Assembly (NCBI GenBank): GCA_947652855.1
Contig: CANTEO010000033.1
Span: 1-28,462 of the forward strand
From: an uncultured Roseburia sp.
GTDB taxonomy: Bacteria; Bacillota; Clostridia; Lachnospirales; Lachnospiraceae
Direction: 5' to 3'
DNA length: 28,462 nucleotides
Below the pieces are notes generated by a model. The model was not told where the DNA came from. It made no database searches and saw only the letters and a list, made by a program, of their open reading frames with translations. The position numbers and the translations under genes were made by a program. Positions 7,782-14,804 of the stretch are shown piece by piece. Position 1 is the stretch's first letter, and each line of letters begins with the position of its first letter.

Positions 7782-7790
7782 CAAAGTCAA
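7762..7790 (-). promoter_or_regulatory. Promoter of the marR-MATE operon
   Basis: TTGACT (7790-7785) and a perfect TATAAT (7767-7762) are separated by exactly 17 bases on the minus strand. Start of transcription is expected near 7755, giving a leader of about 32 bases to the MarR ATG. The promoter is strong by consensus and is interlocked with the two operators. Confidence 0.88.
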
Positions 7791-7811
7791 GAAGCGCATG
7801 GCACAGCGAAT

Positions 7812-10463
7812 TTAAGGATACAAATATGAAGACGGCCTGCCCAGGCGGCTGCCCTTTATAAGCCTGCGCGCGGGGATCAGGACAGCCGCCATGGCGACGA
7901 ATAGATTTAAGCCCATCACAAGCGCCATGGCCTTTGCCCCAACCTGCGCCGTAAAATGCAAAAACTGCGCCACATGGGCCATATAGTAATCCATCGCCCT
8001 GCGCAGGATGAGATGATAGATCCCAAACATCAGCAGGTCGGCCAAAAGCCCATATACTAAGCCGGTCTTGACGATCATCCTGTAAAACATGGCGTCCGTA
8101 ATCCCCATTGCCTGAAGCAGGCCGTACTCCCGCCTGCGCGACAAAATGGAATGGCTCACGCTGTTGACCATGTGCAGAAGGCTGATGACAAACAAAATGG
8201 CCGCCATTCCCGTATAGAACATCTGCTGCTGTCGAAGGTATTTCTTCCTTGCCTCAATTGCCAACGTGACGTCTTTTAACGCCGCCTTTGGCACATCACG
8301 GAGCGTCTCAAGCAGCGCGCCGCTTATCCTTGCGGCATCCTCCCCGGGACTTGGCGACGCGTCAAGAAAAGAGTAATCCGTTACGCCAAATTCCGTCTCC
8401 ATCTGCCTGTCCGTAAAGATGAGGCTTTGCATTTGATCCCATCCGCCCACATTTAAAAACTGCATTTCTTTTGACAGTGAACGGCTGACAATCGCCGCGA
8501 TGCGAAACTCCTTTTCCGTGTACTGCCCTGCCTCCCCCTCAAACCGCAGCGCCTCCTCCGGGCAGCTTCTGTCCCTTGGAACCCTAAGCCTTACCGTGTC
8601 CCCAGGATGCTTTCCATAAAAATGATAATTCCCCTGCCCATCCATTAAGGCGACCGCAATCACCTGACCCTCCCGCTCCATCTCCTCCGGGTCAATTTCG
8701 CCTTCTAACAAAAAATCCTCAAGCTGCCCGACCATCCCTTCGTCATATCCATAGACGTCATATTTAATGCCCAAAACGCCATCTCCCTTATCCACGCAGA
8801 TGCCGCCGAAGCGTTCCTGAAAATAGGAATTTGCATTCACCTCGTCAAAGTACTCCCGCCACTCTAAGTCTTCTTTTGAAACAGACAGCTCCCCTAACAG
8901 ATACTTTGAGGCATAGACCTTAGACAGGCCCCGGATGCCGCGTATCTCCTCTACAGCCGACTCTGGCAGGACGTCCGACAGGCGGCTGGATTTTATAGAC
9001 ACCTTATACGGAAAGCCTAAGCCGTCCTCTGATTTCAAAGCCATCTCGGCATGGATGCTTAGATTTTCCACTAAATAAGTGACGCTTAAGAACAGACAGC
9101 CGCCAACTGACAAGGAAAGCAATATCCCCGCCACTTTTCTGCGGTTGGAAAACATGAATTTTCGCGCCAGCACATCCGTAAGGCTGACGTGCCTTAGGCT
9201 CTCCAACCTCCGCCTGCCCTTAGCAAACGATAAGTCGCCGCCCATAACCTGCCGGATCTGCCGCTTATTTAGGGAGCGCACCGTCAAAAAAGCGACCAGG
9301 GCCAGCGCGGCCGTCAAAAAGAGAAAGCAGGCCCCTGCCGCTCCCCAGGCGACATACATCCGATCCCCTTCCAAAGCCGAGGCCGCGCCTGCGTAAAAGC
9401 GCCCCGCTCCCGGATCCGCCCGGCCCGCAAATAAGCCGGCCAAATGCCGATCAAAGAAGCGCAGCAGGCAAAACCCCAACAGGCATCCCAACGGATACCC
9501 CAAAAACAGCAGGCTCCACAGCTCCGCCAAAAGCGTCCCGCCAATCGTTTTCCCATCAATGCCAAGCGCCTTAAGGATGCCATATTCCGAAACCCGCTTT
9601 GAGACGGAGATTTGGAAAATGCTGTAAATGACGAACAGGCAAAACACGCATAGCAGGCACAGCAGGCCATAATATGCCAGATGATACTCGCTTTGCAGCT
9701 TTAACACGAGATACGTGAAATTTCCATGCTCGTCCGTAAGGGCAAACCGCACGATCTCAAAAAGGCTGTCCGGCCGCTCCCCTCCCAGATACTTCACCAC
9801 CTCGTCATTGGAGCTGACCGCATCCTGCGAGATGCCATACTGCCGTAAAAACGCATCCAGCTGCAAGTAAAGCTTTTTTCCTTCCTCAAACCTAAGGTAG
9901 AGATGACGGACGCCCCCGGCCATGTCCGGCCCTTTCCCGACAAATGCCTCCAGTTCATCCGCGCCGGAATCCCATTCCCCTTTCACAATCCCGGTAAGCA
10001 CATAGTCCTTCCCGCCCAAACGAAGCCGCTCCCCTATGGTTGTGGAATACCCCAGATTGCCCAACGTGTAGGAATCCGCCGCGACCTCATCCGCACTTTT
10101 GGGGTACCGCCCTTCCAAAAGGCTGCGGCCCGCCATCTGCAAATAGTCCTCGTCCGCCCAAGCCAGCGTAAGCTGCGCATCTGCCTGCATGACGTCCCAT
10201 ACCGTTTTCTCTCCGCACTGCGCAAGGGCAAATCCGTCCCCGCCCTCCCCGCCAACAGAAGGCTTTTGAAATCCCTGCCCCGCCGGAAAGGAAAAGTGCC
10301 AGCTTCCATAAACCTCCTTGCTGTGCTCTAAGTCATTCCTCTGACTGCTGTACATCAAAGAGCTGACGCCAAAAAACAGCGCGGCCGAACACACCACGCT
10401 CGCCAAAATCGCAGCCGCCTGGCTTTTATAAAACCGCATATACTGAAACGCCAGCTTCACCAT
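7812..10463 (-). CDS. ABC transporter permease, FtsX type
   Basis: 883-aa membrane protein with two FtsX-like modules. An N-terminal helix (about 12-36) is followed by a large extracytoplasmic region (about 40-250). A membrane block (about 255-400) holds the FtsX motif SEYGILKALG. A second extracytoplasmic region follows at about 450-730. The C-terminal membrane block (about 745-870) has SRRREYGLLQAMGIT. It pairs with the ATPase encoded just upstream, whose 3' end it overlaps by 7 bases. Systems of this shape usually act as mechanotransmission or detoxification machines for peptides and cell-wall-active compounds, rather than as classic pore transporters. Substrate is not predictable here. 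No clear terminator follows the gene. Confidence 0.92.
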   Translation of the reverse strand: MVKLAFQYMRFYKSQAAAILASVVCSAALFFGVSSLMYSSQRNDLEHSKEVYGSWHFSFPAGQGFQKPSVGGEGGDGFALAQCGEKTVWDVMQADAQLTLAWADEDYLQMAGRSLLEGRYPKSADEVAADSYTLGNLGYSTTIGERLRLGGKDYVLTGIVKGEWDSGADELEAFVGKGPDMAGGVRHLYLRFEEGKKLYLQLDAFLRQYGISQDAVSSNDEVVKYLGGERPDSLFEIVRFALTDEHGNFTYLVLKLQSEYHLAYYGLLCLLCVFCLFVIYSIFQISVSKRVSEYGILKALGIDGKTIGGTLLAELWSLLFLGYPLGCLLGFCLLRFFDRHLAGLFAGRADPGAGRFYAGAASALEGDRMYVAWGAAGACFLFLTAALALVAFLTVRSLNKRQIRQVMGGDLSFAKGRRRLESLRHVSLTDVLARKFMFSNRRKVAGILLSLSVGGCLFLSVTYLVENLSIHAEMALKSEDGLGFPYKVSIKSSRLSDVLPESAVEEIRGIRGLSKVYASKYLLGELSVSKEDLEWREYFDEVNANSYFQERFGGICVDKGDGVLGIKYDVYGYDEGMVGQLEDFLLEGEIDPEEMEREGQVIAVALMDGQGNYHFYGKHPGDTVRLRVPRDRSCPEEALRFEGEAGQYTEKEFRIAAIVSRSLSKEMQFLNVGGWDQMQSLIFTDRQMETEFGVTDYSFLDASPSPGEDAARISGALLETLRDVPKAALKDVTLAIEARKKYLRQQQMFYTGMAAILFVISLLHMVNSVSHSILSRRREYGLLQAMGITDAMFYRMIVKTGLVYGLLADLLMFGIYHLILRRAMDYYMAHVAQFLHFTAQVGAKAMALVMGLNLFVAMAAVLIPARRLIKGSRLGRPSSYLYP

Positions 10464-11167
10464 ATGCCATCACCGCCCGTTCGGGAGGCCATAGAATCAG
10501 GCGCAACGATCCTGCCGTCCTCAATATGAATCAAACGGTCGCAGGCCTGAGCGATCCCCTCATTATGCGTAACCATTAAAATCGTCTGACTGTAGCGTCT
10601 GCAGCTTTCCTTCAGCAGCCCAATCACCTCTGCCGTCGTTACGGAGTCCAGGTTCCCGGTCGGCTCATCCGCCAGCAGAATCGCCGGCTTCGTCACCAGC
10701 GCCCTTGCGATGGCGGCCCTCTGCTGCTGCCCTCCCGAAAGCTCATGCGGATAGCTTCTCCGTTTTTCCCAAATGCCAAGATCCTTTAACAGGCCTTCGA
10801 TTTGCCTGCGGCTCATCTGCCTCCCCCTGTCAAACGTAATCGGGAGGGCCACATTGTCAAATACGTTCAGAACCGGCATTAAGCTGTAGTTTTGAAAGAC
10901 GAAGCCAATGTTCCTTCTCCTAAAAATCGTCAGCTCCTTCCTGCGAAAAGAGCTGACCTCCTTCCCACGGATCCAGATTTCCCCCTCCGTAGGCGCGTCC
11001 AATCCCCCTGCCAGATTCAAAAGCGTCGATTTCCCGGAGCCGGACGTCCCTACAATTGCGATAAATTCGCCTTCCTCAACCTTCAGGCAAACATCCCGCA
11101 GCGCATCGACCCGGCTTTCCTTCCTGCCATATGCTTTGCTCACATGGCGCAGCCTTAACATCTCCAT
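10457..11167 (-). CDS. ABC transporter ATP-binding protein (MacB/BceA/LolD-like)
   Basis: Cytoplasmic ATPase partner of the FtsX-type permease, about 236 aa. Visible motifs are Walker A GTSGSGKST (about 40-48), Q-loop FVFQNYSLMP, signature LSGGQQQRAAIARAL, Walker B ILLADEPTGNLDS and the switch MVTHNEG. The TGNLDS ending is characteristic of the MacB/LolD/BceA class. Three ATGs lie close together (11173, 11167, 11161). I prefer 11167, since AAGGG then has an 8-base spacer; upstream codons as far as 11293 lie beyond the likely promoter. The stop overlaps the permease start, showing one operon. Confidence 0.92.
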   Translation of the reverse strand: MEMLRLRHVSKAYGRKESRVDALRDVCLKVEEGEFIAIVGTSGSGKSTLLNLAGGLDAPTEGEIWIRGKEVSSFRRKELTIFRRRNIGFVFQNYSLMPVLNVFDNVALPITFDRGRQMSRRQIEGLLKDLGIWEKRRSYPHELSGGQQQRAAIARALVTKPAILLADEPTGNLDSVTTAEVIGLLKESCRRYSQTILMVTHNEGIAQACDRLIHIEDGRIVAPDSMASRTGGDGIW

Positions 11168-11192
11168 CTGCATCACCCTTTCTGTTTTGATG

Positions 11193-11220
11193 CCTATAGC
11201 ATAACAGGCCCGCCTTACAA
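11193..11220 (-). promoter_or_regulatory. Candidate promoter of the ABC transporter operon
   Basis: TTGTAA (11220-11215) and TATAGG (11198-11193) are 16 bases apart on the minus strand, with an extended TGC before the -10 hexamer. The -10 box is weak, consistent with a promoter that needs an activator. Its -35 box is part of the innermost TTGTAAG repeat. Confidence 0.5.
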
Positions 11221-11262
11221 TTCCCTGACAAAACGGAGCCGCCGCCCTTACAAAATTGTAAG
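11214..11262 (-). promoter_or_regulatory. TTGTAAG repeats, likely regulator binding sites
   Basis: On the minus strand TTGTAAGGG starts at 11253, TTGTCAGGG at 11231 and TTGTAAGGC at 11220, so starts are spaced by 22 and 11 bases. The outermost copy also forms an inverted repeat with TTGTAAG on the plus strand (11247-11253 and 11256-11262). Direct repeats at about 11-base steps upstream of a weak promoter are typical of OmpR/PhoB-type response regulators. Which regulator binds is not shown by the sequence. Confidence 0.5.
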
Positions 11263-11289
11263 AAAAATAGCTTTTCGCAAAACGGCCTG

Positions 11290-11712
11290 TCACTTATTGA
11301 TAAAATACAGGCCGACCAGGCAGATCGCAATTCCAACGGCCTTATTGCACGTAAGGGCCTCCTGATAGTGCAATGCGCCGACGGCAATCAAAGCTATGGA
11401 AAGAAACGCGCTCTGCACAATAGACGCCGTGCTGACCGGCCAGCCCGCCTTATAGGCATAAATAAAGCCAAACTCCAAGCCTACCACAGACAGCCCCAAA
11501 AGGACAGGGAACGCATTCATTTTTTCATATTCATGGAGCAGGCTTCCGTGCCGGTTCCTTACAAAATACAGCATTGCGGAGCAGGCCGCCCCAACAAGAT
11601 AGGTTACCGTCAAAGCCGCCATCGCGTCCATCTCCTTTGGGACGGACTTCGCGCATATCTGATAAACGATATTAGAAACAACCACCAACGCAATCGGCCA
11701 AAAATAAGACAT
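11290..11712 (-). CDS. Small EamA/DMT-superfamily transporter
   Basis: 140-aa hydrophobic protein with four to five predicted helices (about 4-18, 29-50, 66-90, 93-114 and 120-138). It ends in ICLVGLYFINK and contains the QSAFLSIALIAVGALHYQEAL segment typical of an EamA half-domain. Single-domain members of this superfamily work as dimers and export or import small metabolites, cations or guanidinium-type compounds. The ATG at 11712 has AGGAGG 8 bases upstream. Codons farther upstream run through a terminator hairpin and are not used. An unusually long structured leader precedes the gene (11713-11966), so expression is probably controlled by attenuation. Substrate is unknown. Confidence 0.82.
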   Translation of the reverse strand: MSYFWPIALVVVSNIVYQICAKSVPKEMDAMAALTVTYLVGAACSAMLYFVRNRHGSLLHEYEKMNAFPVLLGLSVVGLEFGFIYAYKAGWPVSTASIVQSAFLSIALIAVGALHYQEALTCNKAVGIAICLVGLYFINK

Positions 11713-11741
11713 CCTTCTTTCCTCCTTTGTCCCTTCCTGAT

Positions 11742-11763
11742 AAAAAAGTGGGCAGGCCCACTT
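11742..11763 (-). terminator. Intrinsic terminator in the leader of the EamA gene
   Basis: On the minus strand AAGTGGGC and GCCCACTT (8 bp, 2-base loop) are followed directly by a T-run extending to 11742. It lies 30 bases upstream of the EamA start codon and just before its ribosome binding site. That is the usual place for the expression platform of an attenuator or riboswitch. Confidence 0.75.
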
Positions 11764-11924
11764 CAACTCCCCTATCCCCTCACTCATGAGGGGCATGGAC
11801 ACTTTGCACGCCGAGCACAATTGCGAAGCAATATTTTACCTTCTTGTGCGAGCGCTCATATTATTTTTATCTTATAGGAAAGATACTTTCACGCGTTAGC
11901 GTGACAAGGTCATTCCTATCAGAT
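11764..11924 (-). other. Structured noncoding region upstream of the EamA gene
   Basis: No gene is visible here. On the minus strand the region folds into successive hairpins. The first is a long imperfect hairpin between 11925-11913 and 11880-11868 (12 of 13 pairs), with an inner CACGC/GCGTG stem capped by TAAC (11903-11890). The second is a GCACAA/TTGTGC stem (11849-11844 with 11820-11815) enclosing an ATTGC/GCAAT hairpin. The third is a perfect CCCCTCA/TGAGGGG hairpin (11793-11776). It is bounded by two intrinsic terminators and reads like a leader RNA or a dispersed palindromic element. I do not recognise it as a known riboswitch class. Confidence 0.5.
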
Positions 11925-11954
11925 AAAAAACAGCCAGGCGATTTCGCCTGGCTG
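11925..11954 (-). terminator. Strong intrinsic terminator
   Basis: On the minus strand CAGCCAGGCG and CGCCTGGCTG (10 bp) enclose a 4-base loop and are followed by six T (11930-11925). It would end transcripts of the YfhO-family gene, whose stop is 96 bases upstream. It also lies only about 12 bases after the predicted start of the promoter at 11973-12001. Confidence 0.88.
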
Positions 11955-11972
11955 CCCTATGCTCGGTCTTAA

Positions 11973-12001
11973 ATTATAAACGATTTGCCCCTTTGAATCA
12001 A
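11973..12001 (-). promoter_or_regulatory. Promoter directly upstream of a terminator
   Basis: On the minus strand TTGATT (12001-11996) and a perfect TATAAT (11978-11973) are exactly 17 bases apart. Expected start of transcription is near 11966. The transcript would run into the terminator at 11954-11925 almost at once, giving an RNA of about 40 bases unless termination is bypassed. Beyond it lies the leader of the EamA gene. Confidence 0.75.
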
Positions 12002-12049
12002 GGGCCTTCGCGCAAAAACGGCTTGAAAGCCAACGCCGCCTCACGCGTC

Positions 12050-14566
12050 TTATATTCCTTCCCGCACTGTCAAATGCGGCCGTCTCCTTTCCCAAAGCAT
12101 CAGGGCTGCCCATGCCAAAGCCCCAATGCCGGAAACGAGCATCCCCGCCGTCCTGCCGGGCGCATGGTAGCGGATTTCGACCTGGTGTCTCCCTTCTCCT
12201 ATTTTCGCGCCTAAAAATGCCGTATTCACCAATTCCTTTTGCACTTCCTCCCCATCTATCCATAGCGTAAATCCTTCGTCATATGGAATGGACGTAATCA
12301 AATACCCTTTCTTCTTCACTGTAATTTCCCCGCAGATCCGATTCCCCCTCGTCTGCTTCTGATCCGGCAAAAACGAGGCTTGATACAGCGCGTCTTCCTC
12401 CAGCAAAGAAGCGTCCCCCATAAACGCCCTGATATTAGAAATGTCATATTCCCCCGCCCCAAACGTAACGGCGGCCTCTTCCTGACGTTCCCCTGGCGCC
12501 ATCACATAGGTAAACGTCGTGTTCCCATTATAATAAATATGGCTGTCCGCGCTTAAGTTATTGCGGATGCCCTCGATTTCAATTATCACATCCTTGCCGG
12601 CCTTCTGATTCCTAACGTCAAACTGCAGATACCATAACTGCCCCTTTGGCTGGCCTTTCTCATTTTGCAGCGCCAAAGACGTATGGACATCCTTCTTTGA
12701 CCGAATCCTATAGCCGTCTTTTGCCTGCACCAAGCCGCCGCATTCCACAAAAGACGCCGTCGCCTCTTCTGCCGCGGACACGTTCTGCCGCAGCCGCCCC
12801 TCTTGCAAATCGGCCTCTGCGCCGCCCTCCACTGCCGCATAACGCATGAGGGCCGTCTGGCTGTCCGGAAAAGACAGCTTTTGATAAAATTGCGCAGGCA
12901 TCACCCTGTCTGTGGCATAGATCACCGGAGCCGTATGCTCTTGCGCCCTGACCGTAACGCCTTCCTCCTTCACCGCCAGATATTTCACGCCCATCAGCTT
13001 TCGAAACAGCGGATTTTTAGAAGCGGACTGCATCAGGCAATTCCGATACGGCTGCTCCGTCTGAAATGCCTTTTCCCGAAATGTCCGATACCCCTCCTGA
13101 TAGGCGGAGGAATAGCAAGAGGTGATCCACTGCCTCGTATCCCAAATGCGGTTAATGTTCGACTTACTTTCCTCATGGCTCCCCCTCTGCTCCAATCGGA
13201 ACAGGCCGCTTTCCTGATCCAACGCGCTTGAAATCTCCTCTCCCCAAGCCTCGTTCGTCACGCTTTCATAAAAATCTGGATCCATCCAGTCCTTTCCCTT
13301 GTCATTCAGGCAAAACCCAAAAACAATCAGGCAGCAAAGAGACGGAGCGGCTAAAATGGGCAGAAGCCTCGTCTTTCGGTACAGCAGAAAAGAGGGCGGC
13401 ATCAGGCTAAGCTCGGCAAAGACAAGCGCATACTCCCTTGTCAGCTCCCCATTTCCCCATGCAAAAAAGGAAACGGCGCACCAAAGGACGGTGCCGGCAT
13501 AGCTAAGAAGGCTCTTCCAAAAAGACACTTCCCCTTCCCAAACGCCCTTAAGGCAGCGCGCCGCCAGATAGCATAGCACAGGCAGAAATGGAATCAGGGA
13601 TTTTCCCCTGGCATAGAGGCCCCCGTTTAACAGCCAGGAAAAAAACGGGACTGTTAAAATGACAAGGCAGCCAAGCGAAAGAAGCCGGTCCCTTTTGCCT
13701 TTTTGAAACAGGCCCAAAAACAAAACAGTAAGGATCCCCACAGTAAGGCCAATCCCATATCCGCTATACGCAAAACGCGTTTCAGAAAAATCGGGGACAA
13801 GCAGCGACTCAAACGCATACTCCGTCGCATTCCCACTCCTGGCAAACAACGCGCAGGCCGTCGGGAGCAGCAAAATCCCACTGGCGCACACGGCAATCCC
13901 CATAGGCAGGAAAAACCGCAGCATGGGCCATCGAAAGGCTGTTTTCCGATATCTGCTGACGCCGTAAAGCAACAGGGCCAAAATCCCCGCGACGCTGAAA
14001 TAAAAGCTTGTCATCACCATGAAAAACACGCCCGCCGCATAAAGCCCTGACTTTCCCTTCTCCCAGTATCGGTCAACGCCAATGAAGGCCATGCATAAAA
14101 ACGGCATATAATTCACGAACATAATTTGCCGATGGAACTGATACACCATAGGCGCGGCCAAAAGAAACAGCATTGAGGCCGCCAGCCGGATCTCTGCGCA
14201 AAAGCCATGACGCTTCAGCCATAAATGCAGCAGCATGACCGACGCGATCAGGCAAAGGATGCTGACTGCCATGACATAATCGCTCATTTTTAGGAAAGGC
14301 AGCAGATACGAAGGCAGGATCAAAGGGCTAAGCAGGCCATAATAAGAAAAATGATAAATATTCTGCCCCCCTCCAAGGCTTGCCGAAAATTCCGGGAATA
14401 GCTGCCCGGTCTCATAAAACTGCTGCCGAAAATAATCTGGTATTACGCTGTGCTGGCTGCTCCAATCTCCATTTGACGCAAAAATGCCATGCCTGCCCAC
14501 AAAGCACCAAATGAAAAACAGAGCTGACGCCGCTAAAAAAATATAGGACTTCTTCTTGATTCTCAC
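12050..14566 (-). CDS. YfhO-family polytopic membrane protein
   Basis: 838-aa membrane protein of the YfhO family, whose characterised members are linked to glycosylation of lipoteichoic acid or other envelope polymers through a GT-C-like fold. A positively charged N-terminus leads into the first helix. The loop after it has the acidic GDWSSQHSVIPDYF and GGGQNIYHFSYYG, typical of the family. About a dozen helices fill residues 1-430. A large extracytoplasmic region (about 430-800) ends with DEGFTLWIDGEEV and a last helix near 805-825. The start is a GTG at 14566, supported by GGAGG 9 bases upstream; no nearby ATG fits better. It is transcribed alone and ends at the strong terminator at 11925-11954. 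The sugar or acceptor is unknown. Confidence 0.85.
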   Translation of the reverse strand: MRIKKKSYIFLAASALFFIWCFVGRHGIFASNGDWSSQHSVIPDYFRQQFYETGQLFPEFSASLGGGQNIYHFSYYGLLSPLILPSYLLPFLKMSDYVMAVSILCLIASVMLLHLWLKRHGFCAEIRLAASMLFLLAAPMVYQFHRQIMFVNYMPFLCMAFIGVDRYWEKGKSGLYAAGVFFMVMTSFYFSVAGILALLLYGVSRYRKTAFRWPMLRFFLPMGIAVCASGILLLPTACALFARSGNATEYAFESLLVPDFSETRFAYSGYGIGLTVGILTVLFLGLFQKGKRDRLLSLGCLVILTVPFFSWLLNGGLYARGKSLIPFLPVLCYLAARCLKGVWEGEVSFWKSLLSYAGTVLWCAVSFFAWGNGELTREYALVFAELSLMPPSFLLYRKTRLLPILAAPSLCCLIVFGFCLNDKGKDWMDPDFYESVTNEAWGEEISSALDQESGLFRLEQRGSHEESKSNINRIWDTRQWITSCYSSAYQEGYRTFREKAFQTEQPYRNCLMQSASKNPLFRKLMGVKYLAVKEEGVTVRAQEHTAPVIYATDRVMPAQFYQKLSFPDSQTALMRYAAVEGGAEADLQEGRLRQNVSAAEEATASFVECGGLVQAKDGYRIRSKKDVHTSLALQNEKGQPKGQLWYLQFDVRNQKAGKDVIIEIEGIRNNLSADSHIYYNGNTTFTYVMAPGERQEEAAVTFGAGEYDISNIRAFMGDASLLEEDALYQASFLPDQKQTRGNRICGEITVKKKGYLITSIPYDEGFTLWIDGEEVQKELVNTAFLGAKIGEGRHQVEIRYHAPGRTAGMLVSGIGALAWAALMLWERRRPHLTVREGI

Positions 14567-14705
14567 CTTATGACGCCTCCTTCGCCCTTATCTTTTGTCA
14601 GCGGACCCATCTCCCAAACTGTCATTTCGCGCCCGTGCCAAGCATCCGCGCAGCGCTCTGACTCCAAGACGGTTCGGCCTGCTGCGCTATTTATCCTAGC
14701 CCCCT

Positions 14706-14779
14706 TTTCTTACAAAATCCATAAAGCATTTCTTAAGGTTTCTAAAGAAATTCCTATTTTTTCTTAAATATTGTATAAT
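14706..14779 (+). promoter_or_regulatory. Promoter with TTTCTTA-type repeats before a response-regulator gene
   Basis: A perfect TATAAT (14774-14779) has only a poor -35 match (TTCCTA, 14751-14756). Upstream and within the region, TTTCTTA-like words start at 14706, 14729, 14739 and 14760, so steps are 23, 10 and 21 bases, close to whole helical turns. This suggests activation by a response regulator, possibly the product of the downstream gene. The outermost word overlaps CTTACAAAAT (14709-14718), also present before the ABC operon at 11247-11256. The rest of the 14567-14804 gap holds no gene. Confidence 0.55.
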
Positions 14780-14804
14780 AGGAAGAACGAGAGGAGAGAA
14801 AAAA

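Noticed and set aside
11174..11293. N-terminal extension of the ABC ATPase to 11293
   Set aside because: It would cover the TTGTAAG repeats and the promoter, lacks a ribosome binding site, and the extra 40 residues do not resemble an ABC protein.
11368..11877. A 169-codon plus-strand frame across the EamA gene and its leader
   Set aside because: It runs antisense to a well-supported membrane protein and then through hairpins and a terminator. Its product has no recognisable domain.
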